Assembly: GCF_001061665.1 (NCBI RefSeq)
Contig: NZ_JVSP01000002.1
Location: forward strand, 1-42,363
From: Rothia mucilaginosa
GTDB lineage: Bacteria > Actinomycetota > Actinomycetes > Actinomycetales > Micrococcaceae
Direction: 5' to 3'
Length of the DNA stretch: 42,363 nucleotides
A program made the translations under genes and the position numbers. Below are positions 1 to 6,865 of the stretch, piece after piece; position 1 is the first letter of the stretch, and each line of letters starts with the position of its first letter. The notes under the pieces are model-generated. The model worked only from the letters and a program-made list of their open reading frames with translations. It made no database searches and was not told where the DNA came from.

Positions 1-77
1 CGGTGGGTATAGTCGTTGTCCTTCTTCTCGTTGCCCTCATCATATTGATTCTGAACGCTTTGTCGGGCATCCACTAA
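1..77 (+). CDS. 3' end of a small DUF4190-like membrane protein (partial)
   Basis: Only the last 24 codons and the TAA stop are inside the window, with the reading frame starting at base 3. The translated end is a hydrophobic segment closing with ALSGIH. It closely matches the C-terminal membrane helix of the next gene, which closes with ALSGLN, so this is an upstream paralogue of the two complete genes that follow. Function unknown. The 5' part lies outside the window. Confidence 0.75.
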   Translation, partial: VGIVVVLLLVALIILILNALSGIH

Positions 78-128
78 TCACAGCGGCTCGATGTCGAGCC
101 TAAATGCTCTCTCAACCCGATAGGCACT

Positions 129-247
129 TAACACCCGGTATTGAAAGGTTGTGGATGCGATGTCGCAGCTACCCCAAAATAACGAAGCTTTCGATTACAA
201 CCCCGAATACGCCAAGCTTTACCAGGAAGATGACAGCGTACAGTCCG
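129..247 (+). repeat. direct repeat copy 1: leader and 5' coding end of tandem paralogues
   Basis: This stretch matches 780-898 with only a handful of substitutions. It covers the bases before the ribosome-binding site, the start region and roughly the first 29 codons. Downstream of it the two genes are far less alike. Confidence 0.85.
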
Positions 248-648
248 ACGCTGATGATATGGACGACAGGCTGCTACGTGCAAGCGAGCCCCCTTCCGAT
301 GTGCGGAGGGCGCAAGCCGGTGAAAGAGCAGCGAACTTCTCCCTGCTTTTCGGTGCCCTTGGCCTGCTATCTTTCTTCATAGGGTTTTGGTGGTCTGCCT
401 ATGGCATTGAAATCGGTATACTCATGGTCATCGTCGCACCATTCCTGAGTATCTTAGGTCTCCGGCAGGCATTCGTGGCACGACGGCACGGTAAGCACGC
501 CATCGGGGGCATGATTCTCAGCGCGATGGGTATAGTCGTTGTCCTTGCTATCGTCGCCCTCATCATAATGATTCTGAGCGCCTTGTCCGGATTAAATGAT
601 GCAGGCCCGTCGAGGATCCTGAACGCTCTTATGCTGTACTGGAACTAG
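160..648 (+). CDS. small membrane protein, DUF4190-like, tandem paralogue
   Basis: About 162 residues. Residues 1-60 are polar, acidic and probably disordered (QEDDS, DADDMDD). Two or three hydrophobic helices follow, separated by a short basic loop (VARRHGKHAIGG). That loop plus the Gly-rich turn before the last helix resembles DUF4190-type proteins of actinobacteria, whose role is unknown. I chose ATG 160 over an in-frame GTG at 151, because the purine-rich GAAAGG at 143-148 is 11 bases from 160 but only two bases from 151. The gene sits between an upstream paralogue and a second one at 811, and ends in a strong terminator. The first 116 bases around the start are nearly identical to those of the 811 gene. 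Confidence 0.7.
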   Translation: MSQLPQNNEAFDYNPEYAKLYQEDDSVQSDADDMDDRLLRASEPPSDVRRAQAGERAANFSLLFGALGLLSFFIGFWWSAYGIEIGILMVIVAPFLSILGLRQAFVARRHGKHAIGGMILSAMGIVVVLAIVALIIMILSALSGLNDAGPSRILNALMLYWN

Positions 649-661
649 CCTCGAGATAAAT

Positions 662-706
662 ACAGAAAAGTCCTGCCCCTCAATGTGAGGAGCAGGACTT
701 TTCTGT
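662..706 (+). terminator. intrinsic terminator after the first paralogue
   Basis: A perfect 15-base-pair inverted repeat has arms 662-676 and 692-706, begins with an A-rich run and ends in TTTTCTGT. It works in either direction on paper, but here it follows the plus-strand gene ending at 648. It makes each of the two paralogues its own transcription unit. Confidence 0.85.
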
Positions 707-779
707 GTATATGCCGTATGTTTCGGCAGGTGGAGCCTGACATGCTTGTTCCCTCTGATGGAAAGGTCTAGGGTGAAGG

Positions 780-898
780 TAACACCCGGTATTGAAAGGT
801 TGTGGATGCGATGTCGCAGCTACCTCAAAACAACGAAGCCTTCGATTACAACCCCGAATACGCCAAGCTCTATCAGGAAGATGACAGCGAACAGTCTA
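780..898 (+). repeat. direct repeat copy 2: leader and 5' coding end of tandem paralogues
   Basis: Second copy of the repeat at 129-247, at a constant offset of 651 bases. Most differences inside the coding part are synonymous third-position changes, which points to selection on, or conversion of, the N-terminal region. Confidence 0.85.
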
Positions 899-1278
899 GC
901 CCGGATGCTTCTGACGAACAGCTACTATCCGCAAACGAGTCCCCGGATGACTCTTCGGATGGTTCTCCGGATGAGCCCGCAGATCAAGCGGTCGGTAAGG
1001 GAATGGCGAACTTCTCCATACTCTTTGGCTTCCTCGGTCCCCTGTCTTTCTTCCTAGGGGGTTGGCTAATTGTCCAAGGTTTTGGAGAAAATGGTACGCA
1101 GGTAGTTATCTTTTCACCGTTGCTGAGCATCCTGGGTCTCTGCCTGGGGATCTCGGCAAGACGGCACGGTGCTCGTGCCACCGGTGGGCTGGTTCTTAAC
1201 GGGCTGGGGCTATGCTTTTTCATCGGTATCGCCTTCCTCCTCATCTTGATTGCAAACGCCTTGTCGCACATCAATTAA
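811..1278 (+). CDS. small membrane protein, DUF4190-like, tandem paralogue
   Basis: About 155 residues with the same plan as the 160 gene: a polar acidic N-terminal region of about 65 residues rich in Asp, Ser, Glu and Pro, then hydrophobic segments separated by the loop SARRHGARATGG. ATG 811 is preferred to GTG 802 for the same spacing reason as its neighbour, and the ribosome-binding region is copied along with it. The first 35 residues are almost identical to those of the neighbour (MSQLPQNNEAF start), while the membrane half has diverged much more. The gene ends in its own terminator. Role unknown; location in the cytoplasmic membrane is inferred from hydrophobicity. Confidence 0.7.
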   Translation: MSQLPQNNEAFDYNPEYAKLYQEDDSEQSSPDASDEQLLSANESPDDSSDGSPDEPADQAVGKGMANFSILFGFLGPLSFFLGGWLIVQGFGENGTQVVIFSPLLSILGLCLGISARRHGARATGGLVLNGLGLCFFIGIAFLLILIANALSHIN

Positions 1279-1311
1279 CGATGTCCCCGGCGACTCAAAA
1301 CGGCGTATGCA

Positions 1312-1348
1312 AAGAGCCCCGCTCCTCAATACGAGGAACGGGGCTCTT
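1312..1348 (+). terminator. intrinsic terminator after the second paralogue
   Basis: Arms AAGAGCCCCG (1312-1321) and CGGGGCTCTT (1339-1348), with further pairing of CTCCTC/GAGGA inside. It lies 34 bases after the stop at 1278, and only a short T tract follows. It may also serve the minus-strand tRNA gene that ends at 1381. Confidence 0.75.
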
Positions 1349-1380
1349 CGCGCTCCACACGTGGAGCAGAAGCTAAAACG

Positions 1381-1468
1381 CGGATGGTAAGGGATTTGAA
1401 CCCTTGAGACGGGGTTACCGCCTACTGGTTTTCAAGACCAGCTCCTTCGGCCGCTCGGACAACCATCC
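1381..1468 (-). tRNA. tRNA-Ser (anticodon UGA)
   Basis: The reverse strand folds into a class II tRNA of 88 bases. The acceptor stem is GGATGGT paired with ACCATCC, and the anticodon arm is CTGGT-CTTGAAA-ACCAG with anticodon TGA. A long variable arm follows, and then a T arm with GGTTCAAAT. The discriminator base is G, as expected for serine. The CCA end is not encoded. It reads Ser UCA and related codons. Confidence 0.93.
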
Positions 1469-1593
1469 TTGCGCTCCAGAGACCGGCATTTTATCTCAAC
1501 GCCGTGCCGCAGGGCACTACGAGATTATCTCACGATGTATGCTTTCTGTAAATCGAGTGCCGATGAGGGCACATCCGCTCAGGAGGAGGGCTC

Positions 1594-2604
1594 ATGCGAG
1601 CAATTATTGAGGAAAACCACGGCGGTCCCGAGGTGCTTCGGGTCAGCGAGATTCCCGCCCCCGTTCCCCGTTCGCGTGAGGTGCTCATCCGCGTTCGCGC
1701 CGCCGGAATCAACCGTGCGGATGCCCTGCAACGCCGCGGATTCTACCCGCCCCCTCCCGGATCGAGCTCCATCTACGGCCTGGAAGTGGCCGGGGAAATC
1801 GAGGCCGTCGGCGAGGGGGCATCCGTTGAGAACTGCGGTCGTCCCGTGATGGCCCTGCTCCCCGGAGGTGGGTACGCCGACTACGTGACGGTTCCGGTGG
1901 ACCTGCTGCTGCCGAAGCCCGAGAACCTGAGCTTTGAAGAGGCCGCGGCGCTACCCGAGGTGGCCGCCACGGTCTACTCCAACCTGGTACTGACCTGCGG
2001 CATGAGCATGGATCCCGCCGAGAACCTGCGCGAGGACGGGCAGAGCGCCACGGTGCTGGTGCACGGTGGCACCGGGGGCATCGGGGTGCACGCCATTCAG
2101 GTGGCACTGGCCGCGGGAACCCGCGTATTCGCCACGGTTGGGACCGAAGAGAAAGCGGAGTACGTGCGCTCGCTGGGTGCTGAACCCATCGTGTATCGGG
2201 AACATTCGTTCCGGGATGTCGTTCTGTCGGAGACCGGCGGGCGCGGCGCGGACTACATCCTGGACGTCGTGGGCGGGCGGTACTTTGAGGATAACCTGCA
2301 CACCCTCGCCGACGGTGGGCACCTGTGCATCATCGGGTTGCAGGGCGGACGAAAGGCCGAGCTGGACCTCGCGTACGCACTCACGCACCGGCTCTCGGTG
2401 CACGCCACGAGCCTGCGCAACCGCCCCGAGGCCCAGAAGGCCGAAATTCTGCGCGGCGTGCGCGAGCAGATCCTCCCGCTGGTTGAGTCGGGTCGCATCG
2501 GTGTGGGTCTTGACCGGGTATTCCCCCTGGAGGCCGCGGCCGAGGCGCACGAGTACTTTGATTCCGGTCTGCACCGCGGCAAGGTGGTGCTGCGGGTCGA
2601 TTAG
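1594..2604 (+). CDS. NAD(P)H:quinone oxidoreductase, zinc-independent MDR family
   Basis: 336 residues, the usual length for quinone oxidoreductases of the medium-chain dehydrogenase/reductase superfamily. An N-terminal GroES-like fold (about 1-125) includes AAGINRADALQRRG. The Rossmann domain carries the nucleotide-binding motif GGTGGIG at 158-164, followed by GRGADYILDVVGG. The cysteines that bind catalytic zinc in alcohol dehydrogenases are absent, which supports the quinone-reductase/crotonase-type subfamily using NADPH. The family reduces quinones or enones in the cytosol; the exact substrate is not visible. The start is secured by AGGAGGAGG ending a few bases before ATG 1594. It is transcribed away from the divergent tRNA-Ser and appears to be monocistronic. 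Confidence 0.88.
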   Translation: MRAIIEENHGGPEVLRVSEIPAPVPRSREVLIRVRAAGINRADALQRRGFYPPPPGSSSIYGLEVAGEIEAVGEGASVENCGRPVMALLPGGGYADYVTVPVDLLLPKPENLSFEEAAALPEVAATVYSNLVLTCGMSMDPAENLREDGQSATVLVHGGTGGIGVHAIQVALAAGTRVFATVGTEEKAEYVRSLGAEPIVYREHSFRDVVLSETGGRGADYILDVVGGRYFEDNLHTLADGGHLCIIGLQGGRKAELDLAYALTHRLSVHATSLRNRPEAQKAEILRGVREQILPLVESGRIGVGLDRVFPLEAAAEAHEYFDSGLHRGKVVLRVD

Positions 2605-2702
2605 AGGGGGTCGCGGGGCGCGGAGAGAACCCTACCGTCGTGCTCCGCGAAACGTGACATAAATGCTCATATTTCCCTGACGAACCGTCACCAAAAGAAG
2701 AT

Positions 2703-2716
2703 TTAGGGTAACCTAA
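2703..2716. promoter_or_regulatory. near-perfect palindrome, possible DtxR/IdeR-like operator
   Basis: TTAGGGTAACCTAA is palindromic except for one base pair. Its TTAGG...CCTAA arms resemble halves of iron-box operators of actinobacterial DtxR/IdeR repressors, although the full 19-base consensus is only partly matched. It lies about 120 bases before the gene at 2835. A second small inverted repeat, TGACG-aac-CGTCA, is at 2678-2690. Both sit in the 230-base gap after the oxidoreductase gene. Confidence 0.3.
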
Positions 2717-2834
2717 GTATAGGTGGGTTTGTGGCTCGCCGCGGAAGGTGATGCACGCATCCGACGCTCACCGGCCGCGAGCGACTCCCACCCGATAACC
2801 GTTCACGGCACACACCTAACGTAGAGGAGGACTC

Positions 2835-3374
2835 ATGGGACTCAAAAGCTACCTGCAATCGCGCCGAGACGACGCCGAGCTCGGCAAGGGCATCTGGCGG
2901 CGCTCCCACGACCGCTTTATTCGCGGCATCGACCGATTCCACCAGGTGCTCGAGCGTCTGGCGGGCACCGAGTCCTCCGCCTCCATGATTGAACTCATCG
3001 TGCCGGACGCCAACGAGCTTGCCGACCTCATCCCCCGGGTGCGTGCCGTGGCCATGGAGGCCCACCGCCTCGCCCCCAGCGACGGCGATATCCCCGCCTC
3101 GCAATTCGGCACCTACTCCGACCTCAACCGCGCCCTCTCCAAGGCTGGCAACGCCGTGGCCCTCTGCGCCGAGGCCCTGGCCATGGCCCGCTGCTTCGGC
3201 GAGTGCACCACCGGATGCGACCGCCAGGTGAGCGTGCACCGCCGCGTTGAGACCGTGGTGCAGCACGTGCAAGAGGCCGAACGTCTGATTCGCCGCGCCC
3301 AAAAGGAAGCGGCCGGCGAGCTGACCTTCGACGACGGAATCCCCGTGGGACGGACCGAACTCGTCGAGGCCTAG
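2835..3374 (+). CDS. conserved helical protein of unknown function
   Basis: 179 residues; I do not recognise a named family. The protein is predicted to be almost all helical, soluble and rich in Ala, Arg and Glu, with no signal peptide or membrane helix. Three cysteines cluster in the segment ARCFGECTTGCDRQ around residues 122-132, which could bind a metal or form a disulphide; this is an inference from spacing only. Ends GRTELVEA. The start is well supported by GAGGAGGA just before ATG 2835. It has its own upstream region with possible operators, and a candidate promoter for the next gene lies after it, so it is probably a single-gene unit. Confidence 0.75.
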   Translation: MGLKSYLQSRRDDAELGKGIWRRSHDRFIRGIDRFHQVLERLAGTESSASMIELIVPDANELADLIPRVRAVAMEAHRLAPSDGDIPASQFGTYSDLNRALSKAGNAVALCAEALAMARCFGECTTGCDRQVSVHRRVETVVQHVQEAERLIRRAQKEAAGELTFDDGIPVGRTELVEA

Positions 3375-3386
3375 TGGTACGTCAGT

Positions 3387-3415
3387 TTGATGCTCCACCG
3401 GGCACACGATACGCT
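3387..3415 (+). promoter_or_regulatory. candidate promoter for the CitE-like gene
   Basis: TTGATG at 3387-3392 and TACGCT at 3410-3415 are separated by 17 bases, an acceptable housekeeping sigma-type pair. Predicted transcription start is about 3422, giving a leader of about 135 bases that carries two short open frames. Confidence 0.4.
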
Positions 3416-3429
3416 TAAAAGAGAGGTGC

Positions 3430-3538
3430 ATGACACCCCGCAAGCGGTTCAGTCACAATGGAGGTGACGATGGTACGCAATCGAGAATCGCAGCTCGGTC
3501 CAGGCCCTCTACGGCATAACCAATGCATTAACGATTGA
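3430..3538 (+). other. two overlapping short open frames in the leader of the CitE-like gene
   Basis: Frame A runs from ATG 3430 to TAA 3519 (29 residues, MTPRKRFSHN...), preceded by GAGAGG. Frame B runs from ATG 3470 to TGA 3538 (22 residues, MVRNRESQLG...), preceded by GGAGGTG with ideal spacing. They overlap in different frames and end before ATG 3557. They could be leader peptides or chance; no homology is recognised. Confidence 0.25.
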
Positions 3539-3556
3539 CGGAAGAAGTCACACACC

Positions 3557-4432
3557 ATGTTTGAATTCCATAGGAACGAGCGCGCGCGCCAGCTGCGCCC
3601 CAGCCTCTCCCGCTCCTGGTTGCTCGTTCGCGCCAACGCCACCGAAGACGTTTTTGAGCAGGCCTTCGAATCCGAGGCCGATTCCATCATTATTGACCTC
3701 GAGGACGGTTGCCCGCCCGAAGAGAAGGACGCAGCCCGCGAAAAGGTCGTCCGCATGCTGAACTCCGGCGTGGTTGCCTGGGTTCGTATCAACGCCATCA
3801 CCACCGAGCACTGGTGGAAAGACGTCAAGGCCCTCAAGAACGTGAAGGGCCTGCGAGGCGTCATGCTCGCCACCGCCGAGCACGCCACCGACATCGACCG
3901 TACCTCAGCTGAGCTGCCCGCCGGTACCCCCATCATCGCGCTGATTGAATCGGCCCTGGGCGTGCACCACTCGGTCGAGATTGCTCGCGCCATCGGTACC
4001 TTCCGCCTGGCCTTCGGCGCGGGCGACTACCGCCGCGACACCGGTTCCTCCGCAACCCCCATGGCCCTGGCCTACGTGCGTTCGCAGCTGGTCATCGCCT
4101 CCACTCTGGGCGGCCTGCCCGGCCCCATCGACGGCCCGACCCTCGGCGCATACGGCGCTGACCTCTCCAAGGCGTGCGGCTTCGCGAACGACCACGGCAT
4201 GACCGGCAAGATTACCCTGGATATCCGCCAGGCAGAGACCATTAACGCGGCCTTCTCGCCCAGCGAGGTTGAGATTGAAGAGGCCCACCAGATGCTCGAC
4301 GTGCCCATCGACGGCCCCCGCGACGGCTCCTACCTGCCGCGTTACCTGCGCGCCAAGAAGGTCAAGGAACTCGCCAAGGTTTACGGCCTGTGGGGCAAGA
4401 CCGACAGCGACTTCCAGCGCGCATCCAAGTAA
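3557..4432 (+). CDS. CitE-like HpcH/HpaI aldolase family CoA-ester lyase
   Basis: 291 residues, the family's usual size. It is a TIM-barrel protein of the citrate lyase beta-subunit/malyl-CoA lyase group. Visible motifs are IIIDLEDGCPP (DLED at 47-50), WVRIN for substrate CoA contact, IALIESALGV with the Mg-binding Glu, and LAFGAGDYRRD with the Mg-binding Asp. Family members cleave citryl-, malyl- or methylmalyl-type CoA esters to acetyl-CoA or propionyl-CoA plus a 2-oxoacid. No citF, citD or ligase gene is nearby, so a stand-alone CoA-ester lyase or thioesterase is more likely than a citrate lyase subunit. A GGAAG precedes ATG 3557. A strong terminator follows, so it is monocistronic. Confidence 0.85.
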   Translation: MFEFHRNERARQLRPSLSRSWLLVRANATEDVFEQAFESEADSIIIDLEDGCPPEEKDAAREKVVRMLNSGVVAWVRINAITTEHWWKDVKALKNVKGLRGVMLATAEHATDIDRTSAELPAGTPIIALIESALGVHHSVEIARAIGTFRLAFGAGDYRRDTGSSATPMALAYVRSQLVIASTLGGLPGPIDGPTLGAYGADLSKACGFANDHGMTGKITLDIRQAETINAAFSPSEVEIEEAHQMLDVPIDGPRDGSYLPRYLRAKKVKELAKVYGLWGKTDSDFQRASK

Positions 4433-4452
4433 CGCGCCGGCCCTATAGCGAC

Positions 4453-4497
4453 GGCCGCGCATCCGACCCCTCGGAGGGACTCGGATGCGCGGCCTTT
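4453..4497 (+). terminator. intrinsic terminator after the CitE-like gene
   Basis: Perfect 14-base-pair stem with arms 4453-4466 and 4481-4494, followed by TTTGGTTT. It also lies 3' of the minus-strand gene that ends at 4540, so it may be shared by the convergent pair. Confidence 0.85.
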
Positions 4498-4539
4498 GGT
4501 TTAACGCTCCGGCCACCGACCGGCGGACGGGCTTGGCGA

Positions 4540-4776
4540 CTAGTTGCGCGGGGAACGGCCGCCCGTAAGGGCGTGCGCGGCAACGTAGGACGTCGCCAGG
4601 GAAATCACGATGGGCACCAGGAACGAGGTGTCGTCCTCGTAGACGGCGCGGTAGAAGAACCAAACCGCCAGCGAAATCACGAGCGCCAGCACGTAGACGA
4701 TGGCGAAGCGCACGGTGGGGGTGAACGGGGCACGCTGCGAGGAGCCCTTGCGGGCGGAGGTGCGGGACGAAGACAT
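4540..4776 (-). CDS. small two-helix membrane protein of unknown function
   Basis: 78 residues. A basic, Ser-rich N-terminus (about 1-22) is followed by two hydrophobic segments, roughly 24-43 (IVYVLALVISLAVWFFY) and 50-68 (SFLVPIVISLATSYVAAHAL), with the acidic turn YEDDT between them. GGGAGG lies just before the ATG on the minus strand, and codon use matches the neighbours, so it looks like a real gene rather than a shadow. It lies between the CitE-like gene (convergent) and tRNA-Thr on the same strand. Function unknown. Confidence 0.7.
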   Translation of the reverse strand: MSSSRTSARKGSSQRAPFTPTVRFAIVYVLALVISLAVWFFYRAVYEDDTSFLVPIVISLATSYVAAHALTGGRSPRN

Positions 4777-4900
4777 GAGGCCTCCCGGGATAGAGCGAGC
4801 TGTCGGACGCCTCGGAACGGGGTCGGGGCCTCGCGTGCCGAAGACGATACTAAAAACCGCCGCAACACACCGGAAACCGGCCTTGTTACGGCGGATGTGG

Positions 4901-4972
4901 AGCCCCCAGTGGGATTCGAACCCACGACCTTTTCTTTACGAGGGAAATGCTCTACCCCTGAGCTATAGAGGC
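4901..4972 (-). tRNA. tRNA-Thr (anticodon CGU)
   Basis: The reverse strand folds into a 72-base tRNA. The acceptor GCCTCTA pairs with TGGGGGC, the D arm is GCTC...GAGC, the anticodon loop is CTCGTAA with anticodon CGT, and the T arm is GTGGG-TTCGAAT-CCCAC. The discriminator is U and CCA is not encoded. The base pair next to the anticodon loop is a C-A mismatch (TTTCC against AGAAA). It reads Thr ACG. Confidence 0.92.
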
Positions 4973-5189
4973 ACATACGCTACCTGCCGCGTTGAGACGG
5001 GCTTTCCGCGGAACAGTGCATACCCCGCAATAGTACCAAAAAGGCGGGGGAGAGGCGAATCATCACGTTGCTACGGCGGCTCCGCGCAAGAGCCCCGCGC
5101 GGACGCGTCATGCACCCGCCGCGCCGGCGGGATAAGATGAACCTAAGCGTTATCCGTGCGCCCCGGCACCGATTCTTAGGAGGAATACC

Positions 5190-5975
5190 ATGACCTCACC
5201 CTTTACCCGCCGCGCCCTGCTCATCGGCGCGCTTCCCGCCGCCGCACTGGGCCTGAGCGCCTGCGGCTCATCCCGGACTTCCTCTACCGCCTCCGCGAGC
5301 GGCTCGGCAAGCGGTTCGGCGAGCGCCACCTCGGAGAGCACCGCCGCGGCATCGGCGAGCGCAACCGCAAGCGCTTCCGCTACTCCCTCGAGCTCGGCTT
5401 CGGAGACCGCTTCCGCATCGGCTACCGCGGATGACGGTTACGTCGGCTTCCGCCTCAACCGCGAAGTACCCGGCGCAGGCACCGCAACCCTGTACACCGA
5501 CTTCCAGTGCCCCTACTGCGCCAAGGCAGAACCCAAGTTCGAGGAGGCCGCCAAGAAGCTCGACGGCGTGCTGAACGTGACCGCCCGCCACATGCCCCTG
5601 AGCATGCACGCCAACGCCGTGCCGGCCGCCCTGGCCGTGCAGGCCGCAGAGGCACAGGGCAAGCACCTCGAAATGGCCGATAAGCTCTTCGCCACCCAGA
5701 ACGACTGGAAGGGCATCAAGGAGCGCGATAAGCTGCGCACCCTCTTCAACGACTACGCCAAGGAACTGGGCCTGAACGTTGAAGAATTCGACAAGGTCCT
5801 ACTCGCCTCCGACACCGTCAAGCCCATCCAGCGCGACTACGAGCACGCCGTCAAGATTGGCGTGAAGGGAACCCCCACCTTCGCCGTGAACGATAAGGTC
5901 ATCGAGGGCCTGGACTCCTCCTCCTCGGTGGATGAGCTGGTCAGCACCTTCAAGCGTGAAGCCGGCGTGAAGTAG
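5190..5975 (+). CDS. DsbA-like thioredoxin-fold lipoprotein
   Basis: 261 residues. The N-terminus has a twin-arginine-like start (FTRRALLIG), a hydrophobic stretch and a lipobox LSAC with Cys25, so export and lipid anchoring on the outside of the membrane are predicted. Residues 26-79 are a low-complexity Ser/Ala/Thr linker. The thioredoxin fold follows with active site CPYC (Cys106, Cys109) in YTDFQCPYC and the cis-proline motif GTPTFAV near residue 232. This is the DsbA_4/thioredoxin_4 type that oxidises or isomerises disulphides in secreted proteins. AGGAGG precedes ATG 5190, and TAAGAT at 5133 is a possible -10. The stop overlaps the next gene's start by one base, so the two are translated together. 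Confidence 0.87.
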   Translation: MTSPFTRRALLIGALPAAALGLSACGSSRTSSTASASGSASGSASATSESTAAASASATASASATPSSSASETASASATADDGYVGFRLNREVPGAGTATLYTDFQCPYCAKAEPKFEEAAKKLDGVLNVTARHMPLSMHANAVPAALAVQAAEAQGKHLEMADKLFATQNDWKGIKERDKLRTLFNDYAKELGLNVEEFDKVLLASDTVKPIQRDYEHAVKIGVKGTPTFAVNDKVIEGLDSSSSVDELVSTFKREAGVK

Positions 5976-6760
5976 TGGCGCACATTCAGCTCTCCGGCGG
6001 CCAGCGCGCCGAGATTCAGCCCGACGGGTTCAGCGAGCACGGCTACGTTCTCGAAATTGGGGGTGCCGAGCAGTCCCACGTGGATACCGCGGACCCCTCC
6101 TACGTGTTCTACGAGTACCTGCGCCGCATCGCGAACACGGTGGATGCGCTCGCCCCTGCTGGCGAGCCCATTACCGCCGCGCACCTGGGTGCGGGGGCGC
6201 TGACCCTCGTGCGCTATATTCAGGCGACCCGCCCCGGCTCCCGCCAGGTTGCCGTCGATATCGAACCCGAGCTTATGGGATTCGTGACCGACCGGTTGCC
6301 GCTACCCGCCGGCACCGACTGCCGGCTGGTGGTGGGCGATGCCCGCGAGCAGCTGGCCCACCTGCCCGAACTGCTGGGCGTGACCGGCTTCGACGCGATT
6401 ATCCTCGATATTTTCACCGGCATGGATGCACCCGCACACCTGGCGAACCGTGACTTCTACCGCGAGCTCAGGGATTCCCTGAGCGAGCGCGGCCTGGTCG
6501 CGGTCAACGTGGGTGACGATGCGGGCCTGCCCTTCTTCCGCCTGCAGGCGGCAGCCATGCTCGAAGTCTTCGATTATGTGTGGTGCCTGTGCGAGAGCTC
6601 GATGCTTAGCGGCGAGAACGAGGGCAACCTCGTACTGATCGGTACCTCCCGCGAGCTGGACGAGGACACCCAGGACCTGCTGTACGCGATGGGACCGCAT
6701 CCGGCGGAGGTGCTCACCACCGACGAGCTGCGCGACCTGCTGGACAGCCTGGAGGCTTAG
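5975..6760 (+). CDS. spermidine-synthase-like SAM-dependent methyltransferase-fold protein
   Basis: 261 residues. The Rossmann-type core shows the nucleotide-binding glycine motif HLGAGALTLVRY (about residues 70-81), the acidic strand end VAVDIEPEL, and FDAIILDIFTG where spermidine synthases hold catalytic or substrate Asp residues. Proteins of this group in actinobacteria are annotated spermidine synthase-like or fused-MFS/spermidine synthase, but here the N-terminal membrane part is missing. True polyamine synthesis is unproven, and no speD or speB is nearby. It starts with GTG at 5975, inside the TAG stop of the DsbA-like gene (TAGTG), so expression is coupled. A strong terminator follows. 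Confidence 0.78.
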   Translation: MAHIQLSGGQRAEIQPDGFSEHGYVLEIGGAEQSHVDTADPSYVFYEYLRRIANTVDALAPAGEPITAAHLGAGALTLVRYIQATRPGSRQVAVDIEPELMGFVTDRLPLPAGTDCRLVVGDAREQLAHLPELLGVTGFDAIILDIFTGMDAPAHLANRDFYRELRDSLSERGLVAVNVGDDAGLPFFRLQAAAMLEVFDYVWCLCESSMLSGENEGNLVLIGTSRELDEDTQDLLYAMGPHPAEVLTTDELRDLLDSLEA

Positions 6761-6772
6761 GCGCGAGATTTA

Positions 6773-6818
6773 AACCGTTGAGGCGGGTACCAACCGGGTA
6801 CCCGCCTCAACGGTTTTC
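6773..6818. terminator. bidirectional intrinsic terminator
   Basis: Perfect 18-base-pair stem with arms 6773-6790 and 6798-6815, then TTTTCTAT on the plus strand and TTT on the minus strand. It serves the plus-strand gene ending at 6760 and the minus-strand gene ending at 6866. Confidence 0.88.
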
Positions 6819-6865
6819 TATATGCCGTGCACCGGCGACCCCGGGCCGTCACCCGTGAACGGGGC

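Noticed and set aside
1594-2604. Zinc-dependent alcohol dehydrogenase
   Set aside because: The fold is right but the catalytic zinc ligands and structural cysteine cluster are missing, so a quinone-oxidoreductase-type enzyme fits better.
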